From positions 62,001 to 126,000 of the forward strand of contig NZ_JACXIY010000015.1 of assembly GCF_014705655.1 (NCBI RefSeq): a stretch of DNA of 64,000 nucleotides, given 5' to 3'. Numbering within the stretch: position 1 is the first letter of the stretch; each line of letters opens with the position of its first letter. The notes under the pieces are model-generated. The model ran no database searches and was not told the origin of the DNA. It was given only the letters and a program-made list of their open reading frames with translations. The position numbers were made by a program, and so were the translations under genes. Shown here one piece after another: positions 52,504 through 62,395 of this stretch. The stretch is from Paenibacillus arenilitoris (lineage in GTDB: Bacteria > Bacillota > Bacilli > Paenibacillales > Paenibacillaceae).

Positions 52504-53859
52504 GTGAAATTTCACAAAATATTAATCGCGAATCGCGGCGAAATCGCGGTCAGAATCATTCGCGCCTGCCGCGAGCTCGGCATCGGCACGGTCGCCGTCT
52601 ATTCCGAAGCGGACCGGGACTCGCTGCATGTCCGGTTAGCCGACGAAGCGTACTGCATCGGGCCGACCGCCTCCAAGGACAGTTATTTGAATTTGACGAA
52701 TATTATGAGCGTCGCGACGATCACCGAGTGCGACGCCATCCATCCCGGCTACGGCTTCCTGGCCGAGAACGCCGACTTTGCGGAAATATGCGAGTCCTGC
52801 AACATTACGTTCATCGGCCCGTCTCCGGAAGCGATCGGCAAGATGGGCGACAAAGCGGTAGCCAAGATGACGATGCAATCGGCCGACGTGCCGATCATCC
52901 CGGGTTCCGACGGTCTCATCGAGAGCATGGAGGAAGCCGTCCGCGTCGCCCGCGGGATCGGCTATCCGGTCATTATCAAGGCGACTGCCGGCGGCGGCGG
53001 CAAGGGCATCCGCATCGCCGAGGACGAGGAATCGCTCGTGCAGCAAATCACGACCGCCCAGCAGGAAGCGCAGAAGGCGTTCGGCAACGCCGGCGTCTAT
53101 TTGGAGAAGTACTTGACGGGAATGAAGCACGTGGAAATCCAGATCATGGCCGACAAGCACGGCAACGCCGTCCATCTGTTCGAGCGCGATTGCTCCGTGC
53201 AGCGCAGGCGGCAGAAGCTGGTGGAGGAAGCGCCTTGCGCCGTTTTGACGCCGGAGCTGCGCGAGAGGATGGGGCAAGCCGCCGTCCGCGCGGCGCTCGC
53301 CGTGAACTATTCGGGCGCGGGAACGCTCGAGTTTCTGCTCGGACCGGACGGCAACTTCTACTTCATGGAAATGAATACGAGAATCCAGGTCGAGCATCCG
53401 GTTACCGAGATGATCACGAACGTCGATCTGATCAAGGAAATGATCTCGGTCGCGGAGGGCAATCCGCTTTCGTTCTCGCAGCGCGATTTGAAGATTAACG
53501 GCTGGTCCATCGAATGCCGGATCAACGCGGAAGATTCCGAGCGCAACTTCATGCCGTCGCCGGGACCGATCCCGTTCTACCTGCCGCCGGGCGGCGCGGG
53601 CGTGCGCGTCGACAGCGCGGTGTACCCGGGCTACACGATATCGCCGCATTACGATTCGATGATCGCGAAGCTGATCGTATGGGGAGCTACCCGCGAGGAA
53701 GCGATCGCCCGCATGAAGCGCGCGTTGTCCGAGTTCGCGATCGAAGGCATCCGGACGACGATTCCGTTCCATTTGAAGCTTCTCAATCATCCGAAATTCA
53801 TTCAAGGAAACTTCGACATCAAGTTCCTTGAAGAACATGATATTAACGCACCCGAATAA
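52504..53859 (+). CDS. accC: Biotin carboxylase subunit of acetyl-CoA carboxylase
   Basis: 451 residues from GTG 52504, beginning with [23 protein letters not shown]-grasp features: [15 protein letters not shown], the glycine-rich loop [31 protein letters not shown] with the active-site residues. AAAGGGG precedes the GTG; the open frame upstream to 52351 overlaps accB and is not needed. The transferase subunits accA/accD are not in the window. Confidence 0.97.
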   Translation: MKFHKILIANRGEIAVRIIRACRELGIGTVAVYSEADRDSLHVRLADEAYCIGPTASKDSYLNLTNIMSVATITECDAIHPGYGFLAENADFAEICESCNITFIGPSPEAIGKMGDKAVAKMTMQSADVPIIPGSDGLIESMEEAVRVARGIGYPVIIKATAGGGGKGIRIAEDEESLVQQITTAQQEAQKAFGNAGVYLEKYLTGMKHVEIQIMADKHGNAVHLFERDCSVQRRRQKLVEEAPCAVLTPELRERMGQAAVRAALAVNYSGAGTLEFLLGPDGNFYFMEMNTRIQVEHPVTEMITNVDLIKEMISVAEGNPLSFSQRDLKINGWSIECRINAEDSERNFMPSPGPIPFYLPPGGAGVRVDSAVYPGYTISPHYDSMIAKLIVWGATREEAIARMKRALSEFAIEGIRTTIPFHLKLLNHPKFIQGNFDIKFLEEHDINAPE

Positions 53860-53893
53860 AGTTCGGCGGCAAAATGTGAACAAGTTGTATCGT

Positions 53894-53922
53894 TTGTCAT
53901 ATTTCATGCCGAATGTTATAGT
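53894..53922 (+). promoter_or_regulatory. Promoter of the Asp23-family gene
   Basis: TTGTCA (53894-53899), 17-base spacer, TATAGT (53917-53922), 77 bases before ATG 53999. A good SigA-type match. No sigma-B pattern was recognised. Confidence 0.75.
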
Positions 53923-53998
53923 ATATTAACAAGATGCGGTTAAAAATCCCGGCCGCGGAGCCGGGGGACGCGCAACTTTAAGGAGGTGTACAACCATC

Positions 53999-54406
53999 AT
54001 GAGCATAATCGCTGCGGACTTTGAGAAAACGGATATGGGCACCATTCAGATCGCGCCCGAGGTCATCGAAGTGATCGCCGGACTCGCCGCGATTGAAGTG
54101 AAGGGCGTAGCCGGAATGAGCGGCGGATTTGCCGGAGGCATTGTTGAGCTTCTTGGCCGCAAAAATTTATCCAAAGGCGTCAAAGTCGAGGTCGGTCAGC
54201 GCGAAGCTGCGGTAGACGTCTCGATCATCGTCGAATACGGCAACCGGATTCCCGAAATCGCTTCGGAAATCCAGCGAAACGTGAAACGTTCGATCGAGAT
54301 GATGACGGGTCTTCACGTCGTCGAAGTGAACGTACATATTCACGACGTGCATTTTAAAGCGGTAGATAAACCGGAGGAAGAAGAGCATCCGAACCGGGTA
54401 AAATAA
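53999..54406 (+). CDS. yqhY: Asp23/Gls24 family envelope stress protein (YqhY)
   Basis: 135 residues. The Asp23 domain is complete: IQIAPEVIEVIAGLAAIEVK, GVAGMSG and VEVGQREAAVDVSIIVEYG, ending with VVEVNVHIHDVHF. In Bacillus YqhY sits with accB-accC and has been linked to acetyl-CoA carboxylase control. A strong site AAGGAGGTG precedes ATG 53999. A terminator follows before amaP, so the Asp23 gene can be expressed separately from its putative anchor. Confidence 0.94.
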   Translation: MSIIAADFEKTDMGTIQIAPEVIEVIAGLAAIEVKGVAGMSGGFAGGIVELLGRKNLSKGVKVEVGQREAAVDVSIIVEYGNRIPEIASEIQRNVKRSIEMMTGLHVVEVNVHIHDVHFKAVDKPEEEEHPNRVK

Positions 54407-54431
54407 TCAAAAGTTCAACTGAATTCCGTAC

Positions 54432-54475
54432 AACCCCCTCGTGAATGGGCATGCCGCTCGGCGCAAGGGGGTTTT
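54432..54475 (+). terminator. Terminator after yqhY
   Basis: AACCCCCT (54432-54439) pairs with AGGGGGTT (54466-54473), then TT. It separates the Asp23 gene from amaP. Confidence 0.8.
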
Positions 54476-54505
54476 CATTCGGCTTCACAGGAGGAGGCAA
54501 TACGT

Positions 54506-55063
54506 TTGGTTAAAGTCGCGGACAAGCTGCTTTTGTTTTTGTACAGCATTATAATCGGATGCCTATCCGTCTTCCTGCTCATCGTAGGCTTCGGAGGAAT
54601 ATCGATCGGTCTTATGAACGATCTGATCGGCGATTTATACCGGCTGGATTCGCTGCAAATTACGACCGCGGTGCTCGGCTTCGTCCTGTTCGTATTAAGC
54701 CTGCGGTTTTTCATCGTGTCGCTGCAGCGCGGCTCGGCTTCCGCTCCATCCATCGACCAAAGAACCGACTTCGGCGATATCCGTATTTCTCTTGAGACGA
54801 TTGAAAATTTGGCGCTGAAAGCCGCTTCCCGCCAACGCGGAGTCAAGGACCTGCGCGCGCGCATCCGCGCGACCGACGCGGGACTCGACATCGTGATCCG
54901 CGCTGTCGTAGACGGCGAGAGCTCCATCCCCGTACTGACCGAAGAGATTCAGAAGGCCGTCAAAGAACATATTGAAGACATTGCCGGCATACCGGTCACC
55001 CATGTTTCGGTTTATGTGGCGAACATCATCCAAACGGGAACGTTTAAGAGTCGCGTGGAATAG
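54506..55063 (+). CDS. amaP: Alkaline shock response membrane anchor AmaP
   Basis: 185 residues. Two N-terminal hydrophobic helices (about 8-34 and 51-72) precede an Asp23-like cytoplasmic domain (about 90-185: ISLETIENLALKAASRQRGV, then GVKDLRARIRATDAGLDIVI). In Staphylococcus AmaP tethers Asp23 to the membrane. TTG 54506 has GGAGGAGGC upstream. It lies with the Asp23 gene and a DUF2273 gene, the usual three-gene cluster. Confidence 0.93.
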   Translation: MVKVADKLLLFLYSIIIGCLSVFLLIVGFGGISIGLMNDLIGDLYRLDSLQITTAVLGFVLFVLSLRFFIVSLQRGSASAPSIDQRTDFGDIRISLETIENLALKAASRQRGVKDLRARIRATDAGLDIVIRAVVDGESSIPVLTEEIQKAVKEHIEDIAGIPVTHVSVYVANIIQTGTFKSRVE

Positions 55064-55077
55064 AGGTGGGCTTACTG

Positions 55078-55308
55078 ATGTGGAGGGAGTTCCTGGCGGT
55101 TTACGGAAAGCGCGCGGCCGGCGCGGCGACGGGATTGTTTTTCGGCCTGCTATACTTGTTTGTCGGTTTTTGGGATATGCTTTTTGTAGGGCTGCTAGTT
55201 TCGATCGGTTATTGGGTCGGCCTGCAAAAAGAACTGAACAACGGGCCTATCTTTCCGTGGCAGCGGATTTGGCACTCGCTGCTCGAAAGGTTTCGACCAT
55301 TTAAATGA
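55078..55308 (+). CDS. DUF2273 small membrane protein
   Basis: 76 residues from ATG 55078 with two hydrophobic helices (about 18-55: GAATGLFFGLLYLFVGFWDM and onward). DUF2273 proteins accompany Asp23 and AmaP in many Firmicutes. AGGTGGG precedes the ATG; the GTG at 55066 lies inside that site. It follows amaP by 14 bases and is followed by a terminator. Confidence 0.87.
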   Translation: MWREFLAVYGKRAAGAATGLFFGLLYLFVGFWDMLFVGLLVSIGYWVGLQKELNNGPIFPWQRIWHSLLERFRPFK

Positions 55309-55383
55309 TCCTGTGGTCTCCTCCGTACTCCGTATTCCGGATTGCCGCTTATTCGGGGCAGGGAGGAGATCATAGGATTTTTT
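55308..55383 (+). terminator. Terminator after the AmaP/DUF2273 pair
   Basis: ATCCT-GTGG-TCTCCTC (from 55308) pairs with GAGGAGA-TCAT-AGGAT (to 55378), then a T-run. It lies ahead of nusB. Confidence 0.8.
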
Positions 55384-55450
55384 GAAAAGCGTGGAACGCA
55401 TCAAAGAAAGCATTCAATTCAATCGGCAATCATGCTGCCGCGGAGGTCAT

Positions 55451-55894
55451 ATGAAACGTAGATTAGCACGTGAAATCGCTGTTGCGAGCTTATATCAAAT
55501 GGAAATGAACGAGGTGTCGGCGCAGGAAGCGGTCGATATGCTGATGGACGAGCTTCGCCAGGACAACGAAATCGGCGGGGATCCGGCCGAGATCGGCAGC
55601 ACGGACGAATTCGTGCGCGAGCTCGTATTCGGCGTCCTCGAGAGGAAGCAGGCGATCGACGGCATGCTGCAGCAGTTTTTGACGGGGTGGCAGGTAGACC
55701 GGTTGTCGCGCGTCGACCGTCAGGTGCTGCGTCTTGCCTGCTACGAGATGGTATTTCGCGACGACGTTCCGCCGAAAGCGGCGATCAACGAAGCGATCGA
55801 GCTTGCGAAGCACTTCGGCACCGAGGAATCGGGCAAGTTCGTTAACGGCGTGCTGGGCAAGCTGCTGCTTGGCATTAACGAGCTGAAATCATAA
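55451..55894 (+). CDS. nusB: Transcription antitermination factor NusB
   Basis: 147 residues from ATG 55451, all-helical NusB fold. The N-terminus MKRRLAREIAVASLYQMEMN is the RNA-binding (boxA) side; later PPKAAINEAIELAKHFGTEE and FVNGVLGKLL are typical. CGGAGGTCAT precedes the start; the frame upstream to 55382 overlaps a terminator and is rejected. It precedes folD by 52 bases. Confidence 0.96.
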   Translation: MKRRLAREIAVASLYQMEMNEVSAQEAVDMLMDELRQDNEIGGDPAEIGSTDEFVRELVFGVLERKQAIDGMLQQFLTGWQVDRLSRVDRQVLRLACYEMVFRDDVPPKAAINEAIELAKHFGTEESGKFVNGVLGKLLLGINELKS

Positions 55895-55946
55895 TCCTTG
55901 CGACGCAACCATACATTCATCCGATACCAAAAAGGAGACATAAGCC

Positions 55947-56807
55947 ATGAGCGCACAAATCATCGAAGGAAAAAAAATATCCGATCGGATTCGCGGCGAG
56001 TTGATCGCGGAGACGGAAGCGCTTAAAGCGAAAGGAATCGTTCCCGGCCTTGCGGTCGTTCTCGTCGGAGAGGACCCGGCCTCGAAAGTATACGTCGGCT
56101 CGAAGGAGAAGGCATGCCAGCAGCTCGGCTTCTATTCCGAGGTGCACCGCCTGCCATCCGAGACGGGCGAAGGGGAGCTGCTCGCCCTCATCGACCGGTT
56201 GAACAAGCACGACTCGATTAACGGGATTCTCGTGCAATTGCCGCTCCCGAAGCATATTAACGAGAAAGCGGTCATCGATGCGATCGCGGTGACCAAGGAC
56301 GTCGACGGCTTCCATCCGGAAAGCGTCGGCAATCTCGTCATCGGTGACGACAGCCTGCTGCCTTGCACGCCTGCCGGCGTCATCGAGCTCATTAAACGGA
56401 GCGGCGTCGATATTTCGGGCAAACATGCGGTGGTGATCGGCAGAAGCAATATTGTAGGCAAGCCGGTTGCGATGCTGCTGCTCCGCGAGAACGCGACGGT
56501 AACGGTATGCCACTCGAGAACGGCGAATATGGAGGAGCTGGCAAAGCAAGCGGACATTCTCGTCGTTGCAATCGGCAAGGCGAAAGCGATCGGCCGCAAA
56601 TACGTGAAACCGGGCGCCGTCGTTATCGACGTCGGCATTAACCGTCTCCCCGACGGCAAGCTGGCCGGGGACGTCGATTACGAGGACTGCCTGGAGACGG
56701 CCGGCTACATCACTCCCGTTCCGGGCGGCGTAGGACCGATGACGATTACGATGCTGATGAAAAATACGATTACGGCGGCCAAGCGGGCAAACGGAATCAA
56801 GGAGTGA
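55947..56807 (+). CDS. folD: Bifunctional methylenetetrahydrofolate dehydrogenase/cyclohydrolase
   Basis: 286 residues. Catalytic region PGLAVVLVGEDPASKVYVGS with active-site Lys in the SKEKACQQLGF helix, ILVQLPLPKHI, and the NADP loop VVIGRSNIVGKPVAMLL. It oxidises 5,10-methylene-THF and hydrolyses the product to 10-formyl-THF. AAAAAGGAGACAT precedes ATG 55947. The stop overlaps the xseA coding start region. Confidence 0.97.
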   Translation: MSAQIIEGKKISDRIRGELIAETEALKAKGIVPGLAVVLVGEDPASKVYVGSKEKACQQLGFYSEVHRLPSETGEGELLALIDRLNKHDSINGILVQLPLPKHINEKAVIDAIAVTKDVDGFHPESVGNLVIGDDSLLPCTPAGVIELIKRSGVDISGKHAVVIGRSNIVGKPVAMLLLRENATVTVCHSRTANMEELAKQADILVVAIGKAKAIGRKYVKPGAVVIDVGINRLPDGKLAGDVDYEDCLETAGYITPVPGGVGPMTITMLMKNTITAAKRANGIKE

Positions 56808-56815
56808 CGTTCGGC

Positions 56816-58186
56816 ATGGCGGAACAGCCGCGTATTTATTCCATAAAAGAGCTTAACCGATATATAAGGATGAAGATGGAGTCGGACAATCTGTTAAGCG
56901 ACGTCTGGCTTCGGGGCGAAATTTCTAATTTCACTCACCACTCCAGCGGCCATATGTATTTCACGCTTAAGGATAGGGATAGCAAGATTAAGAGCATTAT
57001 GTTCGCCTCCCATAATCAGCGTCTTCCCTTCATTCCGAAGGAAGGCGCGAAAGTGATCGCAAGAGGCAACGTGTCGGTGTACGAACGGGACGGCAATTAT
57101 CAATTTTATGTAACGGCGATGCAGCCCGACGGCATCGGCAGCCTCTACCTCGCCTACGAGCAGCTGAAGGCAAAGCTCGAAGCGGAAGGCTTGTTCGCGG
57201 CTGCCCGCAAACGGCCGATACCGCGCTTCCCGCGCGCGATCGGCGTCATTACGTCCCCGACGGGAGCGGCCGTAAGGGATATAATCATTACGCTGCAGCG
57301 GCGATACCCGTCCATTCCGATTTTGATCTACCCGGTGCTCGTTCAGGGGGCGCAGGCGGCACCTTCCATCGTGAAGGCGATCGAATCGATGAACCGTTTC
57401 GCCGAAACCGACGTATTGATTGTTGGAAGAGGCGGCGGCTCGCTCGAGGAGCTTTGGGCATTCAATGAGGAGGCGGTCGCGCGCAGCATAGCCGGATCGG
57501 CCATTCCGGTCATCAGCGCCGTCGGCCACGAGACGGATTATACGATCGCCGACTTCGCGGCGGATTTGCGCGCGGCAACGCCGACGGCTGCCGCCGAGCT
57601 AGCCGTTCCGAATATCGCCGAGCTGAAGCAGCAGCTCCAGCGGCAGAAGCAAAGGATCGTCCAGAGCATGCGTTATCTCGTTCAGGACGAGAAAGAGAAG
57701 CTGAATCGAATCAGACGTTCTCCTTTTTTCATGCATCCTCGCAAATATTTGCTGGAACAGGCGCAAAGGCATGATCGGTTGAAGGAGCAGCTGGAGCGGC
57801 GGACGAGGATGATCGCGGAGAAAGGTTACTTGCGGATTTCCCGCCTGCGCGCTTCGCTTGCGGCCCATCATCCGGGAGAGAGAGCGGCATTCGCGGCGAA
57901 ACGGCTGGAGAGCGCGAGCAATCGCCTTGAACAAGCGATGACGGCGGTCGTGAAGAATAAGAAGCAAACGCTTCACGGATCGATCAGGCAATTGGACGCC
58001 TTGAGTCCGCTTAAGGTAATGGCCCGCGGCTACAGCCTCGTGTACGACGAGCGGGAGAAGACGTTAATCAAGTCGATTGCCGAGGTGCGGCCCGGAGACG
58101 CCGTAACGGTAAAAGTAGCGGACGGCCAGCTCGACTGCCTTGTCCGATCATTGAAGGGAGAACGAAGCGATGGAAGCAACGAATAA
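56816..58186 (+). CDS. xseA: Exodeoxyribonuclease VII large subunit
   Basis: 456 residues from ATG 56816; GTG 56804 is an alternative start overlapping folD by four bases, though AAGGAG is too close to it. The N-terminal OB domain (about 1-100: YSIKELNRYIRMKMESD) binds ssDNA. The catalytic ExoVII domain has TSPTGAAVRDIIITLQRRYP, GRGGGSLEELWAFNEE and VISAVGHETDYTIADF. A long coiled coil follows (about 265-400). It overlaps xseB by 17 bases. Confidence 0.95.
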   Translation: MAEQPRIYSIKELNRYIRMKMESDNLLSDVWLRGEISNFTHHSSGHMYFTLKDRDSKIKSIMFASHNQRLPFIPKEGAKVIARGNVSVYERDGNYQFYVTAMQPDGIGSLYLAYEQLKAKLEAEGLFAAARKRPIPRFPRAIGVITSPTGAAVRDIIITLQRRYPSIPILIYPVLVQGAQAAPSIVKAIESMNRFAETDVLIVGRGGGSLEELWAFNEEAVARSIAGSAIPVISAVGHETDYTIADFAADLRAATPTAAAELAVPNIAELKQQLQRQKQRIVQSMRYLVQDEKEKLNRIRRSPFFMHPRKYLLEQAQRHDRLKEQLERRTRMIAEKGYLRISRLRASLAAHHPGERAAFAAKRLESASNRLEQAMTAVVKNKKQTLHGSIRQLDALSPLKVMARGYSLVYDEREKTLIKSIAEVRPGDAVTVKVADGQLDCLVRSLKGERSDGSNE

Positions 58187-58427
58187 CGCGGAACTTACGT
58201 TCGAGCAGGCGATGGAACGGCTCGAATCGATCGTGACGAGGCTGGAGAACGGCGACGTCCCGCTGGAGACGGCGATCGAATTGTTCCAGGAAGGCATGAA
58301 GCTGTCTCAGCTGTGCGGAGGCAAGCTGGAACAGGTCGAACGGAAAATCGAGCTGTTGATCGAGTCGGAGAATGGGTTTCAGAAAAAACCGTTTGCGACG
58401 CCCGTAAACGAAGATAAAGGGGAATAA
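58170..58427 (+). CDS. xseB: Exodeoxyribonuclease VII small subunit
   Basis: 85 residues, all-helical. It reads LTFEQAMERLESIVTRLENG, then LETAIELFQEGMKLSQLC, the XseB pattern. The small subunit wraps the coiled coil of XseA. ATG 58170 has AAGGGAG upstream and overlaps the end of xseA. It precedes ispA by two bases. Confidence 0.96.
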   Translation: MEATNNAELTFEQAMERLESIVTRLENGDVPLETAIELFQEGMKLSQLCGGKLEQVERKIELLIESENGFQKKPFATPVNEDKGE

Positions 58428-58429
58428 GC

Positions 58430-59344
58430 TTGAACGACGGGCTCGAAATAAAAGCATATTTAACTTCTTGCGCGGAGCTCACGGAAGCCGCGCTCAAGCA
58501 ATCGCTTCCAGCCGGTTGGGATATGCCCGGACGACTTCGGGAAGCGATGCTCTACTCGCTCGAAGCGGGAGGCAAGAGGCTTCGCCCGGCGCTGGTATTG
58601 TCCGCCGCCGAAGCGGTATCCGGCCAAAAGTCGGCTTTCGACGCCGCTCTTCCGGTCGGCTGCGCCGTGGAGTACATTCATACGTATTCCTTGATCCACG
58701 ATGATTTGCCGGCGATGGACAACGACGATTTCCGCAGAGGCAAGCCGACGAACCATAAAGTGTTCGGAGAAGCTATGGCGATTCTCGCGGGGGACGCGCT
58801 TCTGACGCATGCCTTCCATCTGATTGCGCGGGCCGGGCGTTCCGGTACCGTCTGCGCGGAAGCCGCGCTTGCCATCGTCGAGGATTTGTCCAGACTGGCC
58901 GGCGCTCCCGGGATGGTCGGCGGCCAGGCGGCCGACATGCTCGGCGAGCAGGGCATGACGTCCATTGGAGAGCTGGAATACATTCATCTTCACAAAACGA
59001 GCGACCTGATCGTATTCTCGGTGACGGCGGGAGGGCGCATCGGCGGTGCGTCTGCCGTGCAATTGGAGCTGCTGGCGAAATACGGCCGGAACATCGGGCT
59101 GGCCTTCCAGATTCAGGATGACATCCTGGATTTGATCGGCGACGAGATGAAGCTGGGCAAGAAGACGAACAGCGACGTCCAGCAGAATAAAGTCACCTAT
59201 CCTTATTTGATCGGCATCGAAGCGAGCATGGCTCAAGTGGAGCGGCTTACGCAGGAAGCCAAATCCGCCGTCCTCGAAGCAGGCTTCGCCAAGCCGGACC
59301 GGCTGCTGGAAATCGCGGATTATCTCGTGCGCCGCGATCATTAG
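58430..59344 (+). CDS. ispA: Farnesyl diphosphate synthase (short-chain polyprenyl synthase)
   Basis: 304 residues. First Asp-rich motif DDLPAMDNDDFRRG with Asp91-Asp92, GGKRLRPALVL before it, and the second DDILD motif in IQDDILDLIGDEMKLG. It condenses DMAPP/GPP with IPP to farnesyl-PP for undecaprenyl-PP, quinones and, here, possibly the terpene substrate of SqhC. TTG 58430 is the start after AAGGGG. Followed by dxs. Confidence 0.94.
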   Translation: MNDGLEIKAYLTSCAELTEAALKQSLPAGWDMPGRLREAMLYSLEAGGKRLRPALVLSAAEAVSGQKSAFDAALPVGCAVEYIHTYSLIHDDLPAMDNDDFRRGKPTNHKVFGEAMAILAGDALLTHAFHLIARAGRSGTVCAEAALAIVEDLSRLAGAPGMVGGQAADMLGEQGMTSIGELEYIHLHKTSDLIVFSVTAGGRIGGASAVQLELLAKYGRNIGLAFQIQDDILDLIGDEMKLGKKTNSDVQQNKVTYPYLIGIEASMAQVERLTQEAKSAVLEAGFAKPDRLLEIADYLVRRDH

Positions 59345-59368
59345 CGCGGGAAAGCGCCGCCGTATTTG

Positions 59369-59397
59369 TTGGGAAACAGTGATCGGTATGTTATACT
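59369..59397 (+). promoter_or_regulatory. Promoter of dxs
   Basis: TTGGGA (59369-59374), 17-base spacer, TATACT (59392-59397), with a TG-n extension of the -10. It lies inside the longest open frame upstream of dxs, so the true translation start is downstream, at 59462. Confidence 0.75.
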
Positions 59398-59461
59398 AGG
59401 TAAAATGTTGCACTTGGGACGGACGAGAACTGACGCCGTCCGCGAAAGCGAGGAAAGTAAC

Positions 59462-61360
59462 GTGCTGCTAGACCAGATTAACGGACCTCAAGATTTGAAA
59501 GCTTTGACAACCGCCCAGCTCGTGCAGTTGTCCGGAGAAATCCGTCAATTTCTCATTGAGAAGCTTTCCGTTACGGGCGGTCATCTCGCTCCGAATTTGG
59601 GAGTCGTGGAACTGACCTTAGCCATGCATTATTTATTCGATAGTCCGGACGATAAATTCATTTACGACGTCGGGCATCAATCGTACGTCCACAAAATATT
59701 GACCGGGCGCAAGGACCGGTTCGATACGCTGCGCAAATACAAAGGCTTATGCGGATTCGTGAAGCGCTCCGAAAGCGAGCACGACGTCTGGGAAGCGGGA
59801 CACAGCAGCACCTCGCTGTCCGCGGCAATGGGCATGGCGCTGGCCCGGGACCTGAAGGGCGATAGCAACCGCGTCATCGCGGTGATCGGCGACGGCGCGC
59901 TGACGGGCGGCATGGCGCTTGAAGCGCTTAACCATATCGGCCACGAGAAGAAAAATCTGATGGTCATATTGAACGACAACGAAATGTCGATCGCGCCGAA
60001 CGTCGGCGCGCTCCACCATTATTTGGGCAAAATCAGAACGGACCGGCATTATCAGAAAGCGAAGGACGATCTCCAGCAGCTGCTCAATAAAATTCCGGCT
60101 ATCGGCGGAAAGCTTGCCAAAACGGCGGAACGGTTCAAGGACAGCCTGAAGTATTTGCTCGTAAGCGGAATTCTGTTCGAGCAGTTCGGCTTTACGTATT
60201 TGGGGCCGGTTGACGGGCACGACATCGAGCAGGTGCTCGATATTTTGAAACAGGCGGACCATGTGACGGGACCGGTGCTCGTACACGTCTTGACCGTCAA
60301 AGGGAAGGGATACTCGCCTGCCGAGGCGGATTCGTTCAAATGGCACGGCATTACCCCTTACAAGATCGAATCCGGCCAAGTGGTGAAAGCCGTCGGGCCT
60401 CCCGTCTACACCGACGTGTTCGGCGATATGCTCATCGAGCTGGCGGAGAAGGACGACCGGATCATCGCGGTTACGCCCGCCATGCCCGGAGGCTCAGGCT
60501 TATTGAAGTTCGCGTACAAATTTCCGAACCGGATGATCGACGTCGGCATCGCCGAGCAGCATGCCGGAACGATGTCCGCCGCGCTCGCGATGGAAGGCCT
60601 GAAACCGGTGTTCGCGGTCTATTCGACTTTCCTGCAGCGGGCGTACGATCAAGTCGTGCACGATATTTGCCGCCAAAATTTAAACGTCATCTTCGCGATC
60701 GACCGCGCGGGCTTCGTAGGGCCCGACGGAGAGACGCATCACGGCGTTTACGATATTCCGTTCTTAAGGCATGTTCCGAACATCGTCATCATGATGCCGA
60801 AGGACGAGAACGAGCTGAGGCGGATGATGAAGACGGCCGTGGAATACAACGACGGACCGATCGCCGTCCGTTATCCGCGGATCGCCGGTCTCGGCGTCGA
60901 GCTCGACAAAGATCCGCAGCCGCTGCCGATCGGAAAGTGGGAGACGGTACGGGAAGGCGATTCGGGCGTCATATTGGCGGTCGGTCCGATGCTTCAAGTC
61001 GCCGAAGAAGCGGCGGAGCTGCTGAAGCGGGAAGGCTTGAACGTGCAGATCGTCAATGCCCGGTTCATCAAACCGCTGGATGAACAGATGCTGCTGGCGC
61101 TTGCGGCGGAAGGCAAGCGAATGATCGTTCTGGAGGAAGGCGCGGAACTGGGAGGCTTCGGCAGCTCCGTGCTCGAATTTTATTCGCTCAAGGGCATTTA
61201 CGGTCATCCCGTGCGGATTATCGGGGTGCCGGATATTTTTGTCGAGCACGGCACGATCAAAGAGCAGCGGCAGGAAGTCGGCCTGACGGCCGAGCGTGTC
61301 GCGACGGAGCTGAAAACGATGCTGCCCCGCCTCATGAAGCGGGTTACGGGGCAGCCTTAA
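59462..61360 (+). CDS. dxs: 1-deoxy-D-xylulose-5-phosphate synthase
   Basis: 632-residue thiamine-diphosphate transketolase-like enzyme, first step of the MEP isoprenoid pathway. [20 protein letters not shown], the TPP-binding [18 protein letters not shown] with [14 protein letters not shown], and [18 protein letters not shown] are present. GTG 59462 follows GAGGAAAG; the frame continues upstream to 59366 through the promoter, which excludes it. Pairs with ispA just upstream to supply prenyl units. Confidence 0.96.
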   Translation: MLLDQINGPQDLKALTTAQLVQLSGEIRQFLIEKLSVTGGHLAPNLGVVELTLAMHYLFDSPDDKFIYDVGHQSYVHKILTGRKDRFDTLRKYKGLCGFVKRSESEHDVWEAGHSSTSLSAAMGMALARDLKGDSNRVIAVIGDGALTGGMALEALNHIGHEKKNLMVILNDNEMSIAPNVGALHHYLGKIRTDRHYQKAKDDLQQLLNKIPAIGGKLAKTAERFKDSLKYLLVSGILFEQFGFTYLGPVDGHDIEQVLDILKQADHVTGPVLVHVLTVKGKGYSPAEADSFKWHGITPYKIESGQVVKAVGPPVYTDVFGDMLIELAEKDDRIIAVTPAMPGGSGLLKFAYKFPNRMIDVGIAEQHAGTMSAALAMEGLKPVFAVYSTFLQRAYDQVVHDICRQNLNVIFAIDRAGFVGPDGETHHGVYDIPFLRHVPNIVIMMPKDENELRRMMKTAVEYNDGPIAVRYPRIAGLGVELDKDPQPLPIGKWETVREGDSGVILAVGPMLQVAEEAAELLKREGLNVQIVNARFIKPLDEQMLLALAAEGKRMIVLEEGAELGGFGSSVLEFYSLKGIYGHPVRIIGVPDIFVEHGTIKEQRQEVGLTAERVATELKTMLPRLMKRVTGQP

Positions 61361-61376
61361 GGCACGAAGGAGAAAG

Positions 61377-62207
61377 ATGACGACGACAGCGAAAGAACGG
61401 ATCGACGTGCTACTGGTGGAGCGCGGATTTTTTGAAAGCAGAGAGAAGGCCAAGGCCGCCCTCATGGCGGGATTGGTGCTGGTCGATGACGAGCCCGTCG
61501 ACAAGAGCGGCATGAAAGTGGCCCGCACGGCAGATATTAAGGTGAAAGGCGCTTTGCATCCTTATGTGAGCAGGGGCGGGCTCAAGCTCGAGAAGGCGAT
61601 TCGCAGCTTCGGCATCGACATGACGGACAAGGTGATGCTCGATATCGGCGCTTCCACAGGCGGATTTACGGATTGCGCCTTGCAGAACGGCGCCTCGTAC
61701 ATCTATGCGATCGACGTCGGCTACAACCAGCTGGACTGGTCTCTTCGCCAAGACGAGCGCGTGAACGTAATGGAGCGCACGAACTTCCGGTATACGCAGC
61801 CTTCCGATTTGACGGGCCCCGCGCCGGATTTTGCCACGATCGACGTATCGTTTATATCCTTAAAGCTGATTTTGCCCGCTTTGTCGACGCTCATCGCTCC
61901 GGGCTCCGGCATCGTGGCGCTTATTAAGCCCCAATTCGAAGCCGGCAGGGAGAAGGTCGGCAAATCCGGCGTCGTACGCGATCCGGCCGTTCATAAGGAA
62001 GTGCTCGGGACGGTGCTTACCGCAGCGGCCGAGCTTGGCTACAGGCTGCGGGACTTGACGTTCTCGCCGATTACCGGCGGTGAGGGCAACATCGAATTTC
62101 TCGCTTACTGGACGTGGGCTGCTGCGCCTAACCGGGACGTGCCTGCGGAAGCGGAGCTGGAGCGGCTCACGAAGCTCGCCAGCCAGACGTTTACGGCCGG
62201 CAAATAA
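61377..62207 (+). CDS. yqxC: TlyA/YqxC family rRNA methyltransferase
   Basis: 276 residues. An N-terminal S4 RNA-binding domain (about 5-65: IDVLLVERGFFESREKAKAA, GAL-HPYVSRGGLKLEKAI) precedes an FtsJ-like methyltransferase with the SAM motif LDIGASTGGFTDCALQNGAS. A TlyA-like 2'-O-methyltransferase of rRNA is the usual call. ATG 61377 has AAGGAGAAAG upstream. It is 16 bases after dxs and ends before a terminator. Confidence 0.93.
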   Translation: MTTTAKERIDVLLVERGFFESREKAKAALMAGLVLVDDEPVDKSGMKVARTADIKVKGALHPYVSRGGLKLEKAIRSFGIDMTDKVMLDIGASTGGFTDCALQNGASYIYAIDVGYNQLDWSLRQDERVNVMERTNFRYTQPSDLTGPAPDFATIDVSFISLKLILPALSTLIAPGSGIVALIKPQFEAGREKVGKSGVVRDPAVHKEVLGTVLTAAAELGYRLRDLTFSPITGGEGNIEFLAYWTWAAAPNRDVPAEAELERLTKLASQTFTAGK

Positions 62208-62223
62208 TGCAGTGTCCAAGAAG

Positions 62224-62262
62224 GATGCCAACCAGTTCTTAGCTGGCAAGGCATCTTTTTTC
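62224..62262 (+). terminator. Terminator of the dxs-yqxC unit
   Basis: GATGCC (62224-62229) pairs with GGCATC (62250-62255), inner CCAG/CTGG pairing, then TTTTTTT. Canonical. Confidence 0.9.
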
Positions 62263-62292
62263 TTTACAACTGCCGATCGGATTTGGTAAACT
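62263..62292 (+). promoter_or_regulatory. Promoter of the 62.4 kb membrane-protein gene
   Basis: TTTACA (62263-62268), 18-base spacer, TAAACT (62287-62292), directly after the upstream terminator and about 100 bases before ATG 62396. Confidence 0.55.
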
Positions 62293-62395
62293 ACAGAAAG
62301 CAAACAAATGTTCGGTTTTGGCGAAACGACAGGAAATTGCCCCCGGCGCATCGAAGCAAGTATCGACATGATTACCGGGCGATTGGGGGCTGCCT

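Noticed and set aside
52636..53907. 423-codon minus-strand frame under accC
   Set aside because: Rich in Arg, Asp and His and without domains; accC is certain.
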